From: Planomicrobium sp. Y74
Lineage (GTDB): Bacteria > Bacillota > Bacilli > Bacillales_A > Planococcaceae
Direction: 5' to 3'
Assembly: GCF_003668635.1 (NCBI RefSeq)
Contig: NZ_RCWH01000002.1
Span: 1 to 64,000, forward strand
Length of the DNA: 64,000 nucleotides
Positions 37,298 through 45,853 of the stretch are shown piece by piece. Under the pieces are notes generated by a model. The model searched no databases. It was not told the DNA's origin and saw nothing but the letters and a program-made list of their open reading frames with translations. Within the stretch, counting starts at the first letter, position 1, and the number at the start of each line of letters is the position of its first letter. The translations under genes were made by a program, and so were the position numbers.

Positions 37298-37837
37298 ATG
37301 GATAATCATTATTTTATTGGGATAAAAATACCTTTGCCGACAGCTCGTTCTCTTGTGGAACAGCGGGATTCCTGGGACTTGTCCAGCCACAAACGGCTGC
37401 CTGTGGCAGAAGACCTTCACATTACACTGCTGTTTATCGGCGGCGATCCGCATGGTGAAATCGGTGAAGTGGCAAAAGCTTTGGGGGAAGTAGTGCATGA
37501 ACCCTTTACTGTAAAAATTAAGGGAACAGGGTATTTCGGTAAAAAGGAACGGCCGAGAGTGGTATATGCGGCTACAGAAGAAAATAATTCGCTGAACAGT
37601 TTGCAGCAGAAGATAAAAGATACTCTTAAGGGATTTCAATTAAGCCCGGACAATAAACCGTTTGTTCCGCATATTACGTTGGCGAATAAATGGGCGGGTA
37701 AAGAGCCGTGGGATGAAATTCCTGAACTTGACACAGAGCGTTTTGAAGCAGACGAATTCAGCTTGTTCCGGATTGAACCGGCCAAAACACCGCGCTATAT
37801 TGCTGTACAAACTTGTAAATTGAAGGATGGCGTATGA
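37298..37837 (+). CDS. thpR: RNA 2',3'-cyclic phosphodiesterase ThpR (LigT-like)
   Basis: A 2H phosphoesterase of 179 residues. The two HxTx motifs are His41-Ile-Thr43 and His125-Ile-Thr127. It opens 2',3'-cyclic phosphates at RNA ends. The ATG at 37298 is spaced well from AAGAGGTGA; GTG at 37289 and ATG at 37292 are in frame but overlap that site. Next gene begins 22 bp after. Confidence 0.9.
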   Translation: MDNHYFIGIKIPLPTARSLVEQRDSWDLSSHKRLPVAEDLHITLLFIGGDPHGEIGEVAKALGEVVHEPFTVKIKGTGYFGKKERPRVVYAATEENNSLNSLQQKIKDTLKGFQLSPDNKPFVPHITLANKWAGKEPWDEIPELDTERFEADEFSLFRIEPAKTPRYIAVQTCKLKDGV

Positions 37838-37859
37838 TTGAGCCAATGGGCGAGGACAA

Positions 37860-38774
37860 ATGAGGACTATATTTCTAATTAATCCGGTTGCCGGCAACGG
37901 CAATGCCATGAAAAAATGGCTGAAATTCAAAGAGACGATTGAATTTCCGTTCGAATTGGCAGTCAGCCGTTATAGCGGTCACGCCACCGAACTGGTGAGC
38001 GAATTGAAGCATTCACCGGTCCCGGTCCTGGTAATCGGTTTTGGCGGCGATGGTACTTTACGGGAAGTGATTGCCGGTGCCGCAGGTGCACCGCAAGTGA
38101 TTGTCGGTTCCGTTGCAGCAGGCTCCGGAAACGATTTTAGCCGCGGGTTTCATTCCTTTGAAGATGCCGAAGCAATTGCTGCTTTTGTGAAGGATCCTGT
38201 GAGCCGCAGAAAAGATCTTGGTGAATTCATTGACGGCAGGCCTTATCACTTTGTCAGCAGCACAGGCATCGGCTTTGACGCGGAAATTTCAGTGAAAGTC
38301 AATCGCTCAAGGGTCAAGCAATGGCTCAATAAAATCGGGATGGGCAAACTGGTTTATTTGGTGTATGTCATCATCACTTTGCTGAGATTCCGGCTGTTCC
38401 AGCTCACTGTCGAACAGGATGGAGAAACGGTCCATTATGATAAAGTATGGTTTGCCACGGTCTGCAATCAGCCTTACTTTGGAGGCGGCATGAAAATCTC
38501 GCCGCATTCTGTACCGGATGATGGCATATTGGAGCTGACCGTAGTCAACCGCCTTTCCCGATTGAAACTGCTGCTGGTTTTTGGTACGGTATTCAGCGGG
38601 AAGCATCTGCGTTTCAAGGAAGTCCATCAGCTGAAAAATTCGATGTTTTCATTGACAGCTGACCAGCCGGTATTCCGTCATGTAGACGGCGACAGCGCCG
38701 GCCGTACGCCCGAAAATCGCAGCATCAGCTATTCAGTCAGTGAAAGAGACTGGCATTCTGTAAATAAAAGATAG
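37860..38774 (+). CDS. Diacylglycerol-kinase-family lipid kinase (YtlR-like)
   Basis: 304 residues with the DAGK catalytic domain: nucleotide motif GFGGDGTLREVIAG near 60-73, GSGNDFSRG, and ISPHSVPDDGILEL toward the C-terminal beta sandwich. A soluble or peripheral kinase acting on a lipid alcohol; B. subtilis DgkB and YtlR are relatives and the substrate cannot be chosen from sequence. CGAGGA precedes the ATG. Confidence 0.85.
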   Translation: MRTIFLINPVAGNGNAMKKWLKFKETIEFPFELAVSRYSGHATELVSELKHSPVPVLVIGFGGDGTLREVIAGAAGAPQVIVGSVAAGSGNDFSRGFHSFEDAEAIAAFVKDPVSRRKDLGEFIDGRPYHFVSSTGIGFDAEISVKVNRSRVKQWLNKIGMGKLVYLVYVIITLLRFRLFQLTVEQDGETVHYDKVWFATVCNQPYFGGGMKISPHSVPDDGILELTVVNRLSRLKLLLVFGTVFSGKHLRFKEVHQLKNSMFSLTADQPVFRHVDGDSAGRTPENRSISYSVSERDWHSVNKR

Positions 38775-38789
38775 AAAGAGGAAGAAAAA

Positions 38790-39437
38790 ATGAGAGCAAG
38801 GTATAAACCCTGGGCAGCAGAATTGATCGAAGCCCATCCGGAAATAGTAATTCCGGAACCGCAAAAACTGAAAGGCAAATGGAAAGAGGAATTCGGCAAC
38901 TCGAATCCGCTCCATATTGAAGCCGGGAGCGGCAAGGGCCGTTTCATCACCGGAATGGCTATGGCGAATCCTGAAATCAATTACATCGGCATCGAGTTAT
39001 TCGACAGCGTGATTGTCACAGCACTTCAAACGGTGCTCGAGCAGGAAGAAGGCATTCCGAATCTTCGTCTATTGCGTGTAAACGCACAGGAGATGGAAAG
39101 CTTTTTTGAAAAAAATGAAGTCGACCGCCTGTATTTGAATTTCTCCGATCCATGGCCGAAAACGCGCCACGCAAAACGGCGCCTGACACATGAATCATTT
39201 TTGAAATTATATGAAACAGTGCTGCCGAAGAATGGGGAAATCCATTTTAAGACGGACAACCGCGGACTTTTCGAGTATTCGCTGACGAGCATCTCGGAAT
39301 ACGGCATGCTGCTGAAGGATGTATCGCTGGATCTGCATGCCAATGAGCCGGAATGGAACATCATGACGGAATACGAAGAGAAGTTCATGAAAAAAGGCCA
39401 GCCGATTTATCGGATGGAAGCGCAATACAATTCATAA
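38790..39437 (+). CDS. trmB: tRNA (guanine-N7)-methyltransferase TrmB
   Basis: 215 residues. SAM-binding stretch [12 protein letters not shown], then the family mark [17 protein letters not shown], and [10 protein letters not shown]. It methylates G46 of tRNAs. AAGAGGAAG lies 7-8 nt upstream. It is 15 bp after the lipid kinase and 22 bp before ytnP, presumably one transcript. Confidence 0.95.
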   Translation: MRARYKPWAAELIEAHPEIVIPEPQKLKGKWKEEFGNSNPLHIEAGSGKGRFITGMAMANPEINYIGIELFDSVIVTALQTVLEQEEGIPNLRLLRVNAQEMESFFEKNEVDRLYLNFSDPWPKTRHAKRRLTHESFLKLYETVLPKNGEIHFKTDNRGLFEYSLTSISEYGMLLKDVSLDLHANEPEWNIMTEYEEKFMKKGQPIYRMEAQYNS

Positions 39438-39459
39438 TTCGTAAACTGAAGGGGATGGG

Positions 39460-40317
39460 ATGATGGAGAAATTTGATTTTCACGAGATGAAGTTGACTTG
39501 GCTCGATGGGGGTACTACAAATCTGGATGGTGGAACGATGTTCGGTGTAGTGCCGAAAGTGGTCTGGTCGAAGAAATATCCAGTGGATGATAAAAACAAT
39601 ATCGAGCTGCCGACGCATCCGATTCTGATTCAATATGATGGACATAATATTTTGGTGGACAGCGGACTGGGTGATGGTAAATTGACCGACCGCCAGATTC
39701 GCAATCTTGGAGTATCTTCCGAATCTTCATTGAATAAGAATTTGCAGGAACTCGGGTTGTCTGCTGCTGACATCGATACGGTTCTGATGACGCATCTTCA
39801 CGGGGACCATGCAGCCGGCTTGACTGATAAGCAGGGAGAAGCATACGTTTCTTCATTCCCGAATGCGAAAATTTACGTTTCAGCAGTCGAATGGAATGAA
39901 ATGCAGAATCCGAATATCCGCTCTCGCAACACATATTGGAAAGAAAACTGGGAGCCGGTCCAGCACCAGGTGGAAACATTTGAAGATGAGTTGACGCTGT
40001 TCGGCGCAATCACGATGATCCACACAGGCGGCCATTCAGATGGCCATGCCGTCATCAAGCTGGAAAGCGGCGGGGAAACAATCCTTCATATGGGAGACAT
40101 CATGCCGACTCATGCCCACCAGAATCCGCTTTGGGTATTGGCATATGACGACTATCCGATGGATTCGATCTATGCGAAAGAACGTTTGATGAAAGAGGCT
40201 TTGGAGAACGGGTATTACTTTTCGTTCTATCACGACGCTTATTACCGTCTGTTGAAATGGAGCAAGGATGGCAAAGAGATCGTTGAGTCGCTGCAATATA
40301 AAGAGAAGAATATCTGA
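39460..40317 (+). CDS. ytnP: Metallo-beta-lactamase-fold lactonase YtnP
   Basis: 285 residues with the dinuclear zinc motif [10 protein letters not shown], a later His in TGGHSDGH, and the bridging Asp in [11 protein letters not shown]. subtilis YtnP is an N-acyl-homoserine-lactone lactonase also reported to counter Streptomyces signalling. Quorum quenching is thus possible, not shown. Two adjacent in-frame ATGs (39460, 39463) follow GGGGATGGG. Confidence 0.9.
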   Translation: MMEKFDFHEMKLTWLDGGTTNLDGGTMFGVVPKVVWSKKYPVDDKNNIELPTHPILIQYDGHNILVDSGLGDGKLTDRQIRNLGVSSESSLNKNLQELGLSAADIDTVLMTHLHGDHAAGLTDKQGEAYVSSFPNAKIYVSAVEWNEMQNPNIRSRNTYWKENWEPVQHQVETFEDELTLFGAITMIHTGGHSDGHAVIKLESGGETILHMGDIMPTHAHQNPLWVLAYDDYPMDSIYAKERLMKEALENGYYFSFYHDAYYRLLKWSKDGKEIVESLQYKEKNI

Positions 40318-40326
40318 TTTTATGGA

Positions 40327-40351
40327 AGGCACCGCTTTGGCGGTGCTTTTT
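40327..40351 (+). terminator. ytnP terminator
   Basis: GCACCGC pairs with GCGGTGC over a short T-rich loop, then T's. Confidence 0.82.
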
Positions 40352-40465
40352 ATTGTGGGGATTGTGGCAACCGCAACTAAAATGGATTTAACCCCAACTA
40401 ACGATGAAATCGCGCAACTGAAAATAAAATATTGGATAATATTTCTTTTATTAGGACTGAATTTT

Positions 40466-40572
40466 TGCTAACCGCACCCCAAATCGTGCTAACCGCACCT
40501 CAGATGCTTTAACCCGCACCCCAAAGTGATCAAGCCGCACCCCAAACGCTTTAACCCGCACCCCAAATCCAC
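40466..40572 (+). repeat. Five-unit tandem array with exact 21-nt period
   Basis: CCGCAC starts at 40472, 40493, 40514, 40535 and 40556, every interval being 21. The consensus core is CCGCACCCCAAA followed by a variable half such as CGCTTTAAC. One unit reads CCGCACCTCAGA. It lies in a 356-bp gap (40318-40673) between convergent genes, past the ytnP terminator. There is no stable reading frame across it. Confidence 0.85.
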
Positions 40573-40601
40573 AACTGGAAATTAACTTATATTCCCAATT
40601 C

Positions 40602-40626
40602 AAAAAGACTCCCAAAAAAGGGAGCC
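40602..40626 (-). terminator. Probable terminator of the P-loop kinase-like gene
   Basis: On the minus strand GGCTCCC pairs with GGGAGTC around a T loop, followed by TTTTT. About 48 bp past the gene end. Confidence 0.7.
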
Positions 40627-40673
40627 CACACTATATTTTGACTCACACTTCTAAAATCCCGTCAATACCATCC

Positions 40674-41237
40674 TCACAACCCAAAATGCTCTTTGATCAT
40701 ACCAGCGACTCTATCGGGACTGATACCTGAATTATTCAGCCGCAAATAATGGTCAGCCTGAATTTCATTTTCAAAGGAGTTCAACCGGTAGATTTTATTG
40801 GAATTCACCATTTCCTTTTCGGAGGAAGCGGTGTCCCTTTTTGTCGGCTTATGTTCGAGGCGGTTGGAGGTTCTATTTCTTATGAGCCTTTCATCCAGGT
40901 CTGCCTCTAATTCGACAAAGTAGATTTCCGCGCCATGCGCCTGGAAAATCGCGCAGGTCCTGTTGACGAAATCCCAGTCTTCCTGCTGGTCGAAAGCCCA
41001 TACGTATGTAAAGATCATGCCGTACCGATCGCTCTTGGCGAAGGTACTGAATATTTCTTTCCGAAACATGGTGGAAAGTTTCCACATTTCAGGTTCAAAG
41101 CCGAAAAACGGTTCCAGCAAATCGATGGTCATGTGATTGTGCAGCAACTTCAAATCAGTTATTTTCGCCAATTCCTGGCCGACAGTCATTTTGCCGACCG
41201 CCTGTGGACCGAACAGCAGAACAAATTTCATCTTCAT
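40674..41237 (-). CDS. P-loop kinase-like protein
   Basis: 187 residues. The Walker A form GPQAVGKMTVGQELA is at about 10-24, like shikimate or nucleoside kinases. The middle has LHNHMTIDLLEPFFG and EIYFVELEADLDERLIRNR, a lid-like Arg-rich part as in AAA_18/adenylate-kinase-like proteins. Substrate not recognised; resistance or nucleotide kinases are possible. It follows ytzB on the minus strand after a terminator, so likely has its own promoter. Confidence 0.75.
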   Translation of the reverse strand: MKMKFVLLFGPQAVGKMTVGQELAKITDLKLLHNHMTIDLLEPFFGFEPEMWKLSTMFRKEIFSTFAKSDRYGMIFTYVWAFDQQEDWDFVNRTCAIFQAHGAEIYFVELEADLDERLIRNRTSNRLEHKPTKRDTASSEKEMVNSNKIYRLNSFENEIQADHYLRLNNSGISPDRVAGMIKEHFGL

Positions 41238-41269
41238 CCACCTGGACTTTCACTGAATTTTTTTGGATA

Positions 41270-41311
41270 TAAAAACTGCAGGCACGCGGAAATTCTCGCA
41301 TATGCCTGCAG
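41270..41311 (-). terminator. ytzB terminator
   Basis: CTGCAGGCA (41276-41284) pairs with TGCCTGCAG (41303-41311); T's follow on the minus strand. Confidence 0.8.
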
Positions 41312-41332
41312 ATGGAAACATTCGTGTAAATT

Positions 41333-41647
41333 TTAAACTTTTGAGACTTCTACTACGGCGCCGGTGAATGCGTCCGCCATGAATTCGAATTGCTCTAGTT
41401 CATCGTCGCGGTGGCGAGTGATGCCGCCTTTGTAGACATCCGTCGTAATAGCATGCTGTGTATAAGGTTCTGTTTTCATGTAAATCCATGAACCGTCAAT
41501 CGGACCTTCTTCTTTAAACGAATTCTTCACTTGCTTCAATACTTCATCTGCCGGGTAAAGCTTCTGGTTGCGGTCAACCAATTCTTTGACGACAAATGTT
41601 GCAGCTACTCCTGTAGCGAAGCCGATCAATAAATCACGATTTTTCAA
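41333..41647 (-). CDS. ytzB: PepSY-domain-like small protein YtzB
   Basis: 104 residues. A short hydrophobic N-terminus (LLIGFATGVAATFVV, about 6-20) followed by a PepSY-like fold. B. subtilis YtzB is of equal type and stands divergent to ytoP, as here. Role unknown; PepSY proteins often modulate peptidases, and a peptidase gene is adjacent. GGAGGG precedes the ATG. Confidence 0.8.
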   Translation of the reverse strand: MKNRDLLIGFATGVAATFVVKELVDRNQKLYPADEVLKQVKNSFKEEGPIDGSWIYMKTEPYTQHAITTDVYKGGITRHRDDELEQFEFMADAFTGAVVEVSKV

Positions 41648-41819
41648 TTAGATCCCTCCTATACTTACTGGCTAAATTGTACCATAACTGATAATTAAAC
41701 GAGAAATGAAAGCAACGTCTTTATTTCCTTCCTTTCGTTTTTCGAAATAAAAAAGTGGAAATAAACTGAAAAAAGCTCTAAACTGGTTAAAGGCATTTCA
41801 TTTAGGAGGAAGTTGTATC

Positions 41820-42893
41820 ATGAATAATGAAACGAGAGAGTTATTTAAAACATTAACAGAGTTACCTGGCGCGCCCGGCAACGAACATGCTGTCCGCAAA
41901 TTCCTGAAGAAAGAATTGGGTGCAGTGTCCGATGAATTGATACAGGATAATCTTGGCAGTATTTTCGGAGTCAAGCACGGTGAACAGGACGGACCTCGCA
42001 TAATGGTGGCCGGGCATATGGATGAAGTCGGCTTTATGGTTACACAAATTACTGATAATGGCATGATCCGCTTTCAACCGCTTGGCGGCTGGTGGAACCA
42101 GGTAATGCTGGCAACGCGAGTGGAAATCATCGCTGGAGATAAAGTGGTACCGGGTGTAATCGGTTCGATCCCGCCTCATTTATTGAGTGAAGAGCTGCGC
42201 AGCAAACCGATGGATATCAAGAATATGCTGATTGATATCGGTGCTGATGATAGAGAAGACGCGTTGTCATTCGGCGTCCGCCCGGGGCAGCAGATCATTC
42301 CCTACAGCCCGTTTACCCCAATGGCCAATGATAAAAAAATCATGGCAAAGGCCTGGGATAACCGCTACGGCTGCGGTTTGGCCATCGAGCTATTGCGTGA
42401 ATTGAAAGATGAAAAACTGCCGAACGAATTGTTTTCAGGCGCGACGGTTATGGAAGAAGTCGGTCTTCGCGGCTCACAGACAGCTGCAAACATGATCAAT
42501 CCGGACATTTTCTTTGCGCTTGATGCAAGCCCGGCCAATGACGCTGACGGCAATAAAAATGAGTTTGGTCAATTAGGTAAGGGGACGCTCCTCCGCATTC
42601 TCGATAAGAGTATGGTTACACACCGCGGCATGAGAGAATTCGTTCTGGACACAGCTGAATCGAATAACATCCCGTATCAGTATTTCATATCACAGGGTGG
42701 AACAGATGCAGGGCGCGTGCATACGGCAAACGAAGGAGTTCCAAGTTCCGTAATCGGAATTTGCTCCCGTTATATCCATACGTCATCGTCGATCATCCAT
42801 ACAGATGATTACGCAGCGGCGAAGGAATTATTGGTCAAGCTGGTGAAATCGGCAGACCGCAGTACAGTGGAAACGATTAAAAATAACGCTTAA
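41820..42893 (+). CDS. ytoP: M42-family aminopeptidase YtoP
   Basis: 357 residues, deblocking/glutamyl aminopeptidase type. Metal ligands: His in [11 protein letters not shown], bridging Asp in [10 protein letters not shown], Glu pair in [10 protein letters not shown], a later Asp in [12 protein letters not shown], and His in [18 protein letters not shown] is upstream of the ATG. Terminator overlaps the stop codon. Confidence 0.93.
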   Translation: MNNETRELFKTLTELPGAPGNEHAVRKFLKKELGAVSDELIQDNLGSIFGVKHGEQDGPRIMVAGHMDEVGFMVTQITDNGMIRFQPLGGWWNQVMLATRVEIIAGDKVVPGVIGSIPPHLLSEELRSKPMDIKNMLIDIGADDREDALSFGVRPGQQIIPYSPFTPMANDKKIMAKAWDNRYGCGLAIELLRELKDEKLPNELFSGATVMEEVGLRGSQTAANMINPDIFFALDASPANDADGNKNEFGQLGKGTLLRILDKSMVTHRGMREFVLDTAESNNIPYQYFISQGGTDAGRVHTANEGVPSSVIGICSRYIHTSSSIIHTDDYAAAKELLVKLVKSADRSTVETIKNNA

Positions 42894-42918
42894 AAAGTGC
42901 CCTCGGGCACTTTTTTTT
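42892..42918 (+). terminator. ytoP terminator
   Basis: AAGTGCCC pairs with GGGCACTT around a very tight loop; A tract before and eight T's after. Confidence 0.88.
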
Positions 42919-42937
42919 ATAGAAAGGAACAATGCAG

Positions 42938-43459
42938 ATGGATGACTTGAAAATTGCTGTTGCATCAAAAAATCAGGCGAAAATCAGAGCTGTCAGTGAG
43001 TGCCTTGGCGAACTGGGGATTCAACACGAAATTACAGCTGTCGAAACGGATTCAGGTGTTTCTGCTCAGCCGTTTTCAATGGAAGAAACGCGTCAGGGTG
43101 CGGTTAATCGCGCAGTTTCAGCGATTGAGGGGCCGTTTGATTGTGCTGTCGGACTTGAAGGCGGCGTCTATGAGATTGAAGGTAAACTTTACCTTTGCAA
43201 TTGGGGTGCACTCGCGGCCGCAGATGGGAAAGTATACACTGCCGGGGGCGCACAGATTCCATTGCCTGATGAAATTGGGCAGAAATTAAAAGAAGGATTG
43301 GAACTTGGTCCGGTGATGGACGACTACGCCAATGAAACAGGCATCCGCCACGATAAAGGAGCAATCGGAATCCTGACAGCAGGGCTGATGAACCGCGGGG
43401 ATATGTTTGGACATATCGTAAAATTGCTTATCGGACAATACAAGCTGGGCAGCGGTTGA
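42938..43459 (+). CDS. DUF84 / YjjX-type inosine-xanthosine triphosphatase
   Basis: About 173 residues. The opening KIAVASKNQAKIRAVSECL and GLEGGVYEIEGKLYLCNW are typical of the YjjX/DUF84 group, which removes non-canonical purine triphosphates. The ATG at 42938 is nine bases from AAAGGA; ATG at 42932 is only three bases away and less likely. Confidence 0.85.
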   Translation: MDDLKIAVASKNQAKIRAVSECLGELGIQHEITAVETDSGVSAQPFSMEETRQGAVNRAVSAIEGPFDCAVGLEGGVYEIEGKLYLCNWGALAAADGKVYTAGGAQIPLPDEIGQKLKEGLELGPVMDDYANETGIRHDKGAIGILTAGLMNRGDMFGHIVKLLIGQYKLGSG

Positions 43460-43519
43460 GTTGCAAGTGGCTGGAAACATCTTTAAAATAGAAATCAGCA
43501 AAGCAGGGGAGGAAGACGC

Positions 43520-44026
43520 GTGAAACGGTCAGTTTTAATCACAGGAACTGTGCTATCCCTTTTTTTATTGGCAGGGTGCATGGCGACTCCTGAAGAAAGA
43601 GTGGCAGAAGGGCTGGCGGAAACCCGCACGGCTTTTGAAAAAGAACCTCCGGAAACCAATGAAACCACGGGCCAGACCGATCTTTATCTGCCGGGAGGCT
43701 ACGATATAGAGGAGCCTTCTGACGAACATAATATAATCATAACCAAAGGAAGCGATTCCTATGTTTTGTTCATCAATCCGAACGAAGCGGCTGACAGCAA
43801 ATTCTTCTATGACCTGCAGAAAGCGAATGCTGAAACGGAATGGATCGCTGATGAAACATTTGAGCAGAACGGCCGTTTCGGATTTACAACACTGAGGTCG
43901 ATTGCTGATGACCGGATCGAAGTGGTCGTCAGTGCGGGCGGTGTTAAAATGACAACCATTTCCGAAGAATCGGATGTCCCCGCCAATATGGAATGGATGA
44001 TGAAAACAGCGCGCTCCATTGAATAG
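43520..44026 (+). CDS. Predicted lipoprotein, function unknown
   Basis: 168 residues. The signal peptide ends in LLAGC (lipobox, Cys about residue 20). The mature part is Glu/Thr-rich at first, then a compact domain with no recognised family. GTG start at 43520 behind GGGGAGGAAG. It directly precedes ytpP by 21 bp and probably shares its transcript. Confidence 0.85.
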   Translation: MKRSVLITGTVLSLFLLAGCMATPEERVAEGLAETRTAFEKEPPETNETTGQTDLYLPGGYDIEEPSDEHNIIITKGSDSYVLFINPNEAADSKFFYDLQKANAETEWIADETFEQNGRFGFTTLRSIADDRIEVVVSAGGVKMTTISEESDVPANMEWMMKTARSIE

Positions 44027-44047
44027 GAAAACTGAGGAGAAGAGATT

Positions 44048-44365
44048 ATGAAAAAACTGCAATCGATTGAAGAGTTTAACGAATACAAAAATGGCGATGG
44101 CACGGTATTTATGTTTACAGCGGGATGGTGTCCTGATTGCCGAGTCATCGACCCGGTCATGCCTGACGTGGAAGAGTCGTTCGAACAATTCGACTTTGTA
44201 TCAGTTGACCGTGACGAATTCATCGACCTCTGCGCCCAACTGGATGTATACGGAATACCGAGTTTCCTGGCTTTCAGCGACGGAAAAGAATTAGGTCGTT
44301 TTGTCAGCCGGGACCGCAAAACACAAGAGGAAATTGAATCCTTTATAGCAGGATTGTCCAAATAA
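44048..44365 (+). CDS. ytpP: Thioredoxin-like protein YtpP
   Basis: 105 residues, a minimal thioredoxin fold. The active site is Trp27-Cys28-Pro-Asp-Cys31 in AGWCPDCRV, and the cis-Pro is in YGIPSFLAF. A cytoplasmic thiol oxidoreductase of unknown partner. TGAGGAGAAGAG precedes the ATG. Confidence 0.92.
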   Translation: MKKLQSIEEFNEYKNGDGTVFMFTAGWCPDCRVIDPVMPDVEESFEQFDFVSVDRDEFIDLCAQLDVYGIPSFLAFSDGKELGRFVSRDRKTQEEIESFIAGLSK

Positions 44366-44371
44366 TATCAA

Positions 44372-44407
44372 GACGGTTCGCCTGTGAAGGTCGGACCGTT
44401 TATTTTT
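44372..44407 (+). terminator. Hairpin terminator between ytpP and ytpQ
   Basis: ACGGTTCG (44373-44380) pairs with CGGACCGT (44392-44399), then T-rich TTTATTTTT. May be partial, as ytpQ follows at once. Confidence 0.75.
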
Positions 44408-44426
44408 GACAGAGAGGAAGAGCGAT

Positions 44427-45242
44427 ATGAATTCAACCCAACTATTTAATCTCTTAAGAGAACGTTTGCCGAGCCGTGATTTGGAATGGCGTTATGACCG
44501 TGAAAATAATACAGCAAACATCCGCCACATTAAAGTAGGTAAAGGACTGACGCTCGATCTTCCGAAAATCACCAGCCGCTATGAAACAAAAGGCGAAGAA
44601 GCATTGACTGAAATCATTTATACAATCAATGAAACCTTCAATGCGATGGAACGCGAGGCAGAAGGAAATCTGCCCGGGGGAGAACATGTCTATCCGGTAA
44701 TCCGTTCGACTTCTTTTCCTGTGGAGTCCAAAGAAGGAAATCGTTTTATCACAACAGAGCATACAGCTGAAACCCGGATATATTATGCGCTTGATACCGG
44801 GGCGGCCTATCGCTTAATTGATGAAAATGTGTTAAATTCATTAAGTCTGACAGAAGATCAGCTTAAGGAACTCGCAAGGTTCCAGGTCAAGAAGCTGAAA
44901 ACTGCAGTCAAGGAAGATCACGTTGCTGGAAACGTGTTTTATTTCCTCAATGAAAATGATGGCTATGACGCATCCCGAATTTTAAACGAGACTTTCCTGA
45001 AAGAAATGAAAAAGAAAATCACCGGAGACATGACCGTTTCTGTCCCGCATCAGGATGTATTGATCATTGGTGATATCCGGAATGAATCCGGCTACGACGT
45101 GCTTGCGCAAATGGCGATGCACTTTTTCACCAATGGCAAGGTGCCGATTACGTCTCTTTCTTTCATATACGAGAACGACGAATTGGAACCGATTTTCATC
45201 CTGGCAAAAAATAGACCCGAAGAGGAGAACGATAAGAAATGA
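44427..45242 (+). CDS. ytpQ: DUF1444 protein YtpQ
   Basis: 271 residues of the Bacillales-specific DUF1444 family, function unknown. Typical parts are [16 protein letters not shown] near the N-terminus and [20 protein letters not shown] in the C-terminal half. The ATG at 44427 lies behind GAGAGGAAG; a GTG-less in-frame extension from 44406 is disfavoured. It overlaps ytpR by four bases (ATGA). Confidence 0.88.
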   Translation: MNSTQLFNLLRERLPSRDLEWRYDRENNTANIRHIKVGKGLTLDLPKITSRYETKGEEALTEIIYTINETFNAMEREAEGNLPGGEHVYPVIRSTSFPVESKEGNRFITTEHTAETRIYYALDTGAAYRLIDENVLNSLSLTEDQLKELARFQVKKLKTAVKEDHVAGNVFYFLNENDGYDASRILNETFLKEMKKKITGDMTVSVPHQDVLIIGDIRNESGYDVLAQMAMHFFTNGKVPITSLSFIYENDELEPIFILAKNRPEEENDKK

Positions 45243-45847
45243 ATGCATTTTACAATAAGCAGGGAATAGGCGATGTACTCCTAGTTCAGCTGCAAACAGA
45301 GAAACCGGAAAAAACACATACGGAAATGAATGGCGATGTGACACTCATCAAGGATGGCAGCGGTGCAATCGCGGGCTTTAACCTTTTTAGTGCATCACAC
45401 TACATCACGTTTCCTGAAACCGGAACAATCGATGTCTCTGAGCAGCTTGTAACGGAGCTGCAGAATGCCCTGGAAAAAAACAGTGTGGATTATCTTCTTG
45501 AAGTAGACTTGTCACCGAAATTTGTCGTCGGTTATGTGGCATCAAAAGAAAAACACCCAAATGCGGATAAATTGAATGTCTCCCAGGTGGATGTGGGAAG
45601 CGAAAAGTTGCAGATTGTTTGCGGCGCACCCAATGTAGATGCCGGACAAAAAGTGGTTGTTGCAAAAGTCGGGGCGGTCATGCCGTCTGGGATGATTATA
45701 AAAGATGCGGAACTTCGCGGCGTCGCATCCAGCGGAATGATTTGTTCGGCTAAGGAATTGGCTTTGCCGGATGCTCCCGAGGAAAAAGGGATTTTGGTAT
45801 TGAATGATGAAAATGAAATCGGATCAGCATTTGAAGTAAAGGCGTGA
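45239..45847 (+). CDS. ytpR: tRNA-binding-domain protein YtpR
   Basis: 202 residues. The C-terminal half (about 95-200) is an EMAP/PheT-like OB-fold tRNA-binding domain: [47 protein letters not shown]. The N-terminal half is family-specific. It may bind tRNA or other RNA; there is no enzyme motif. It stands in the fixed ytpP-Q-R-sftA order. Confidence 0.9.
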   Translation: MNAFYNKQGIGDVLLVQLQTEKPEKTHTEMNGDVTLIKDGSGAIAGFNLFSASHYITFPETGTIDVSEQLVTELQNALEKNSVDYLLEVDLSPKFVVGYVASKEKHPNADKLNVSQVDVGSEKLQIVCGAPNVDAGQKVVVAKVGAVMPSGMIIKDAELRGVASSGMICSAKELALPDAPEEKGILVLNDENEIGSAFEVKA

Positions 45848-45853
45848 CTTGTT

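Noticed and set aside
40322..40471. Short hydrophobic frame (EGTALAVLFIVGIVATATKM...) after ytnP
   Set aside because: Its first codons are the ytnP terminator hairpin and it has no ribosome site; hydrophobicity comes from T-rich DNA.
43565..44361. Two long minus-strand frames (207 and 184 codons) opposite the lipoprotein and ytpP genes
   Set aside because: They lie opposite well-supported plus-strand genes with ribosome sites, and have no recognisable domain.
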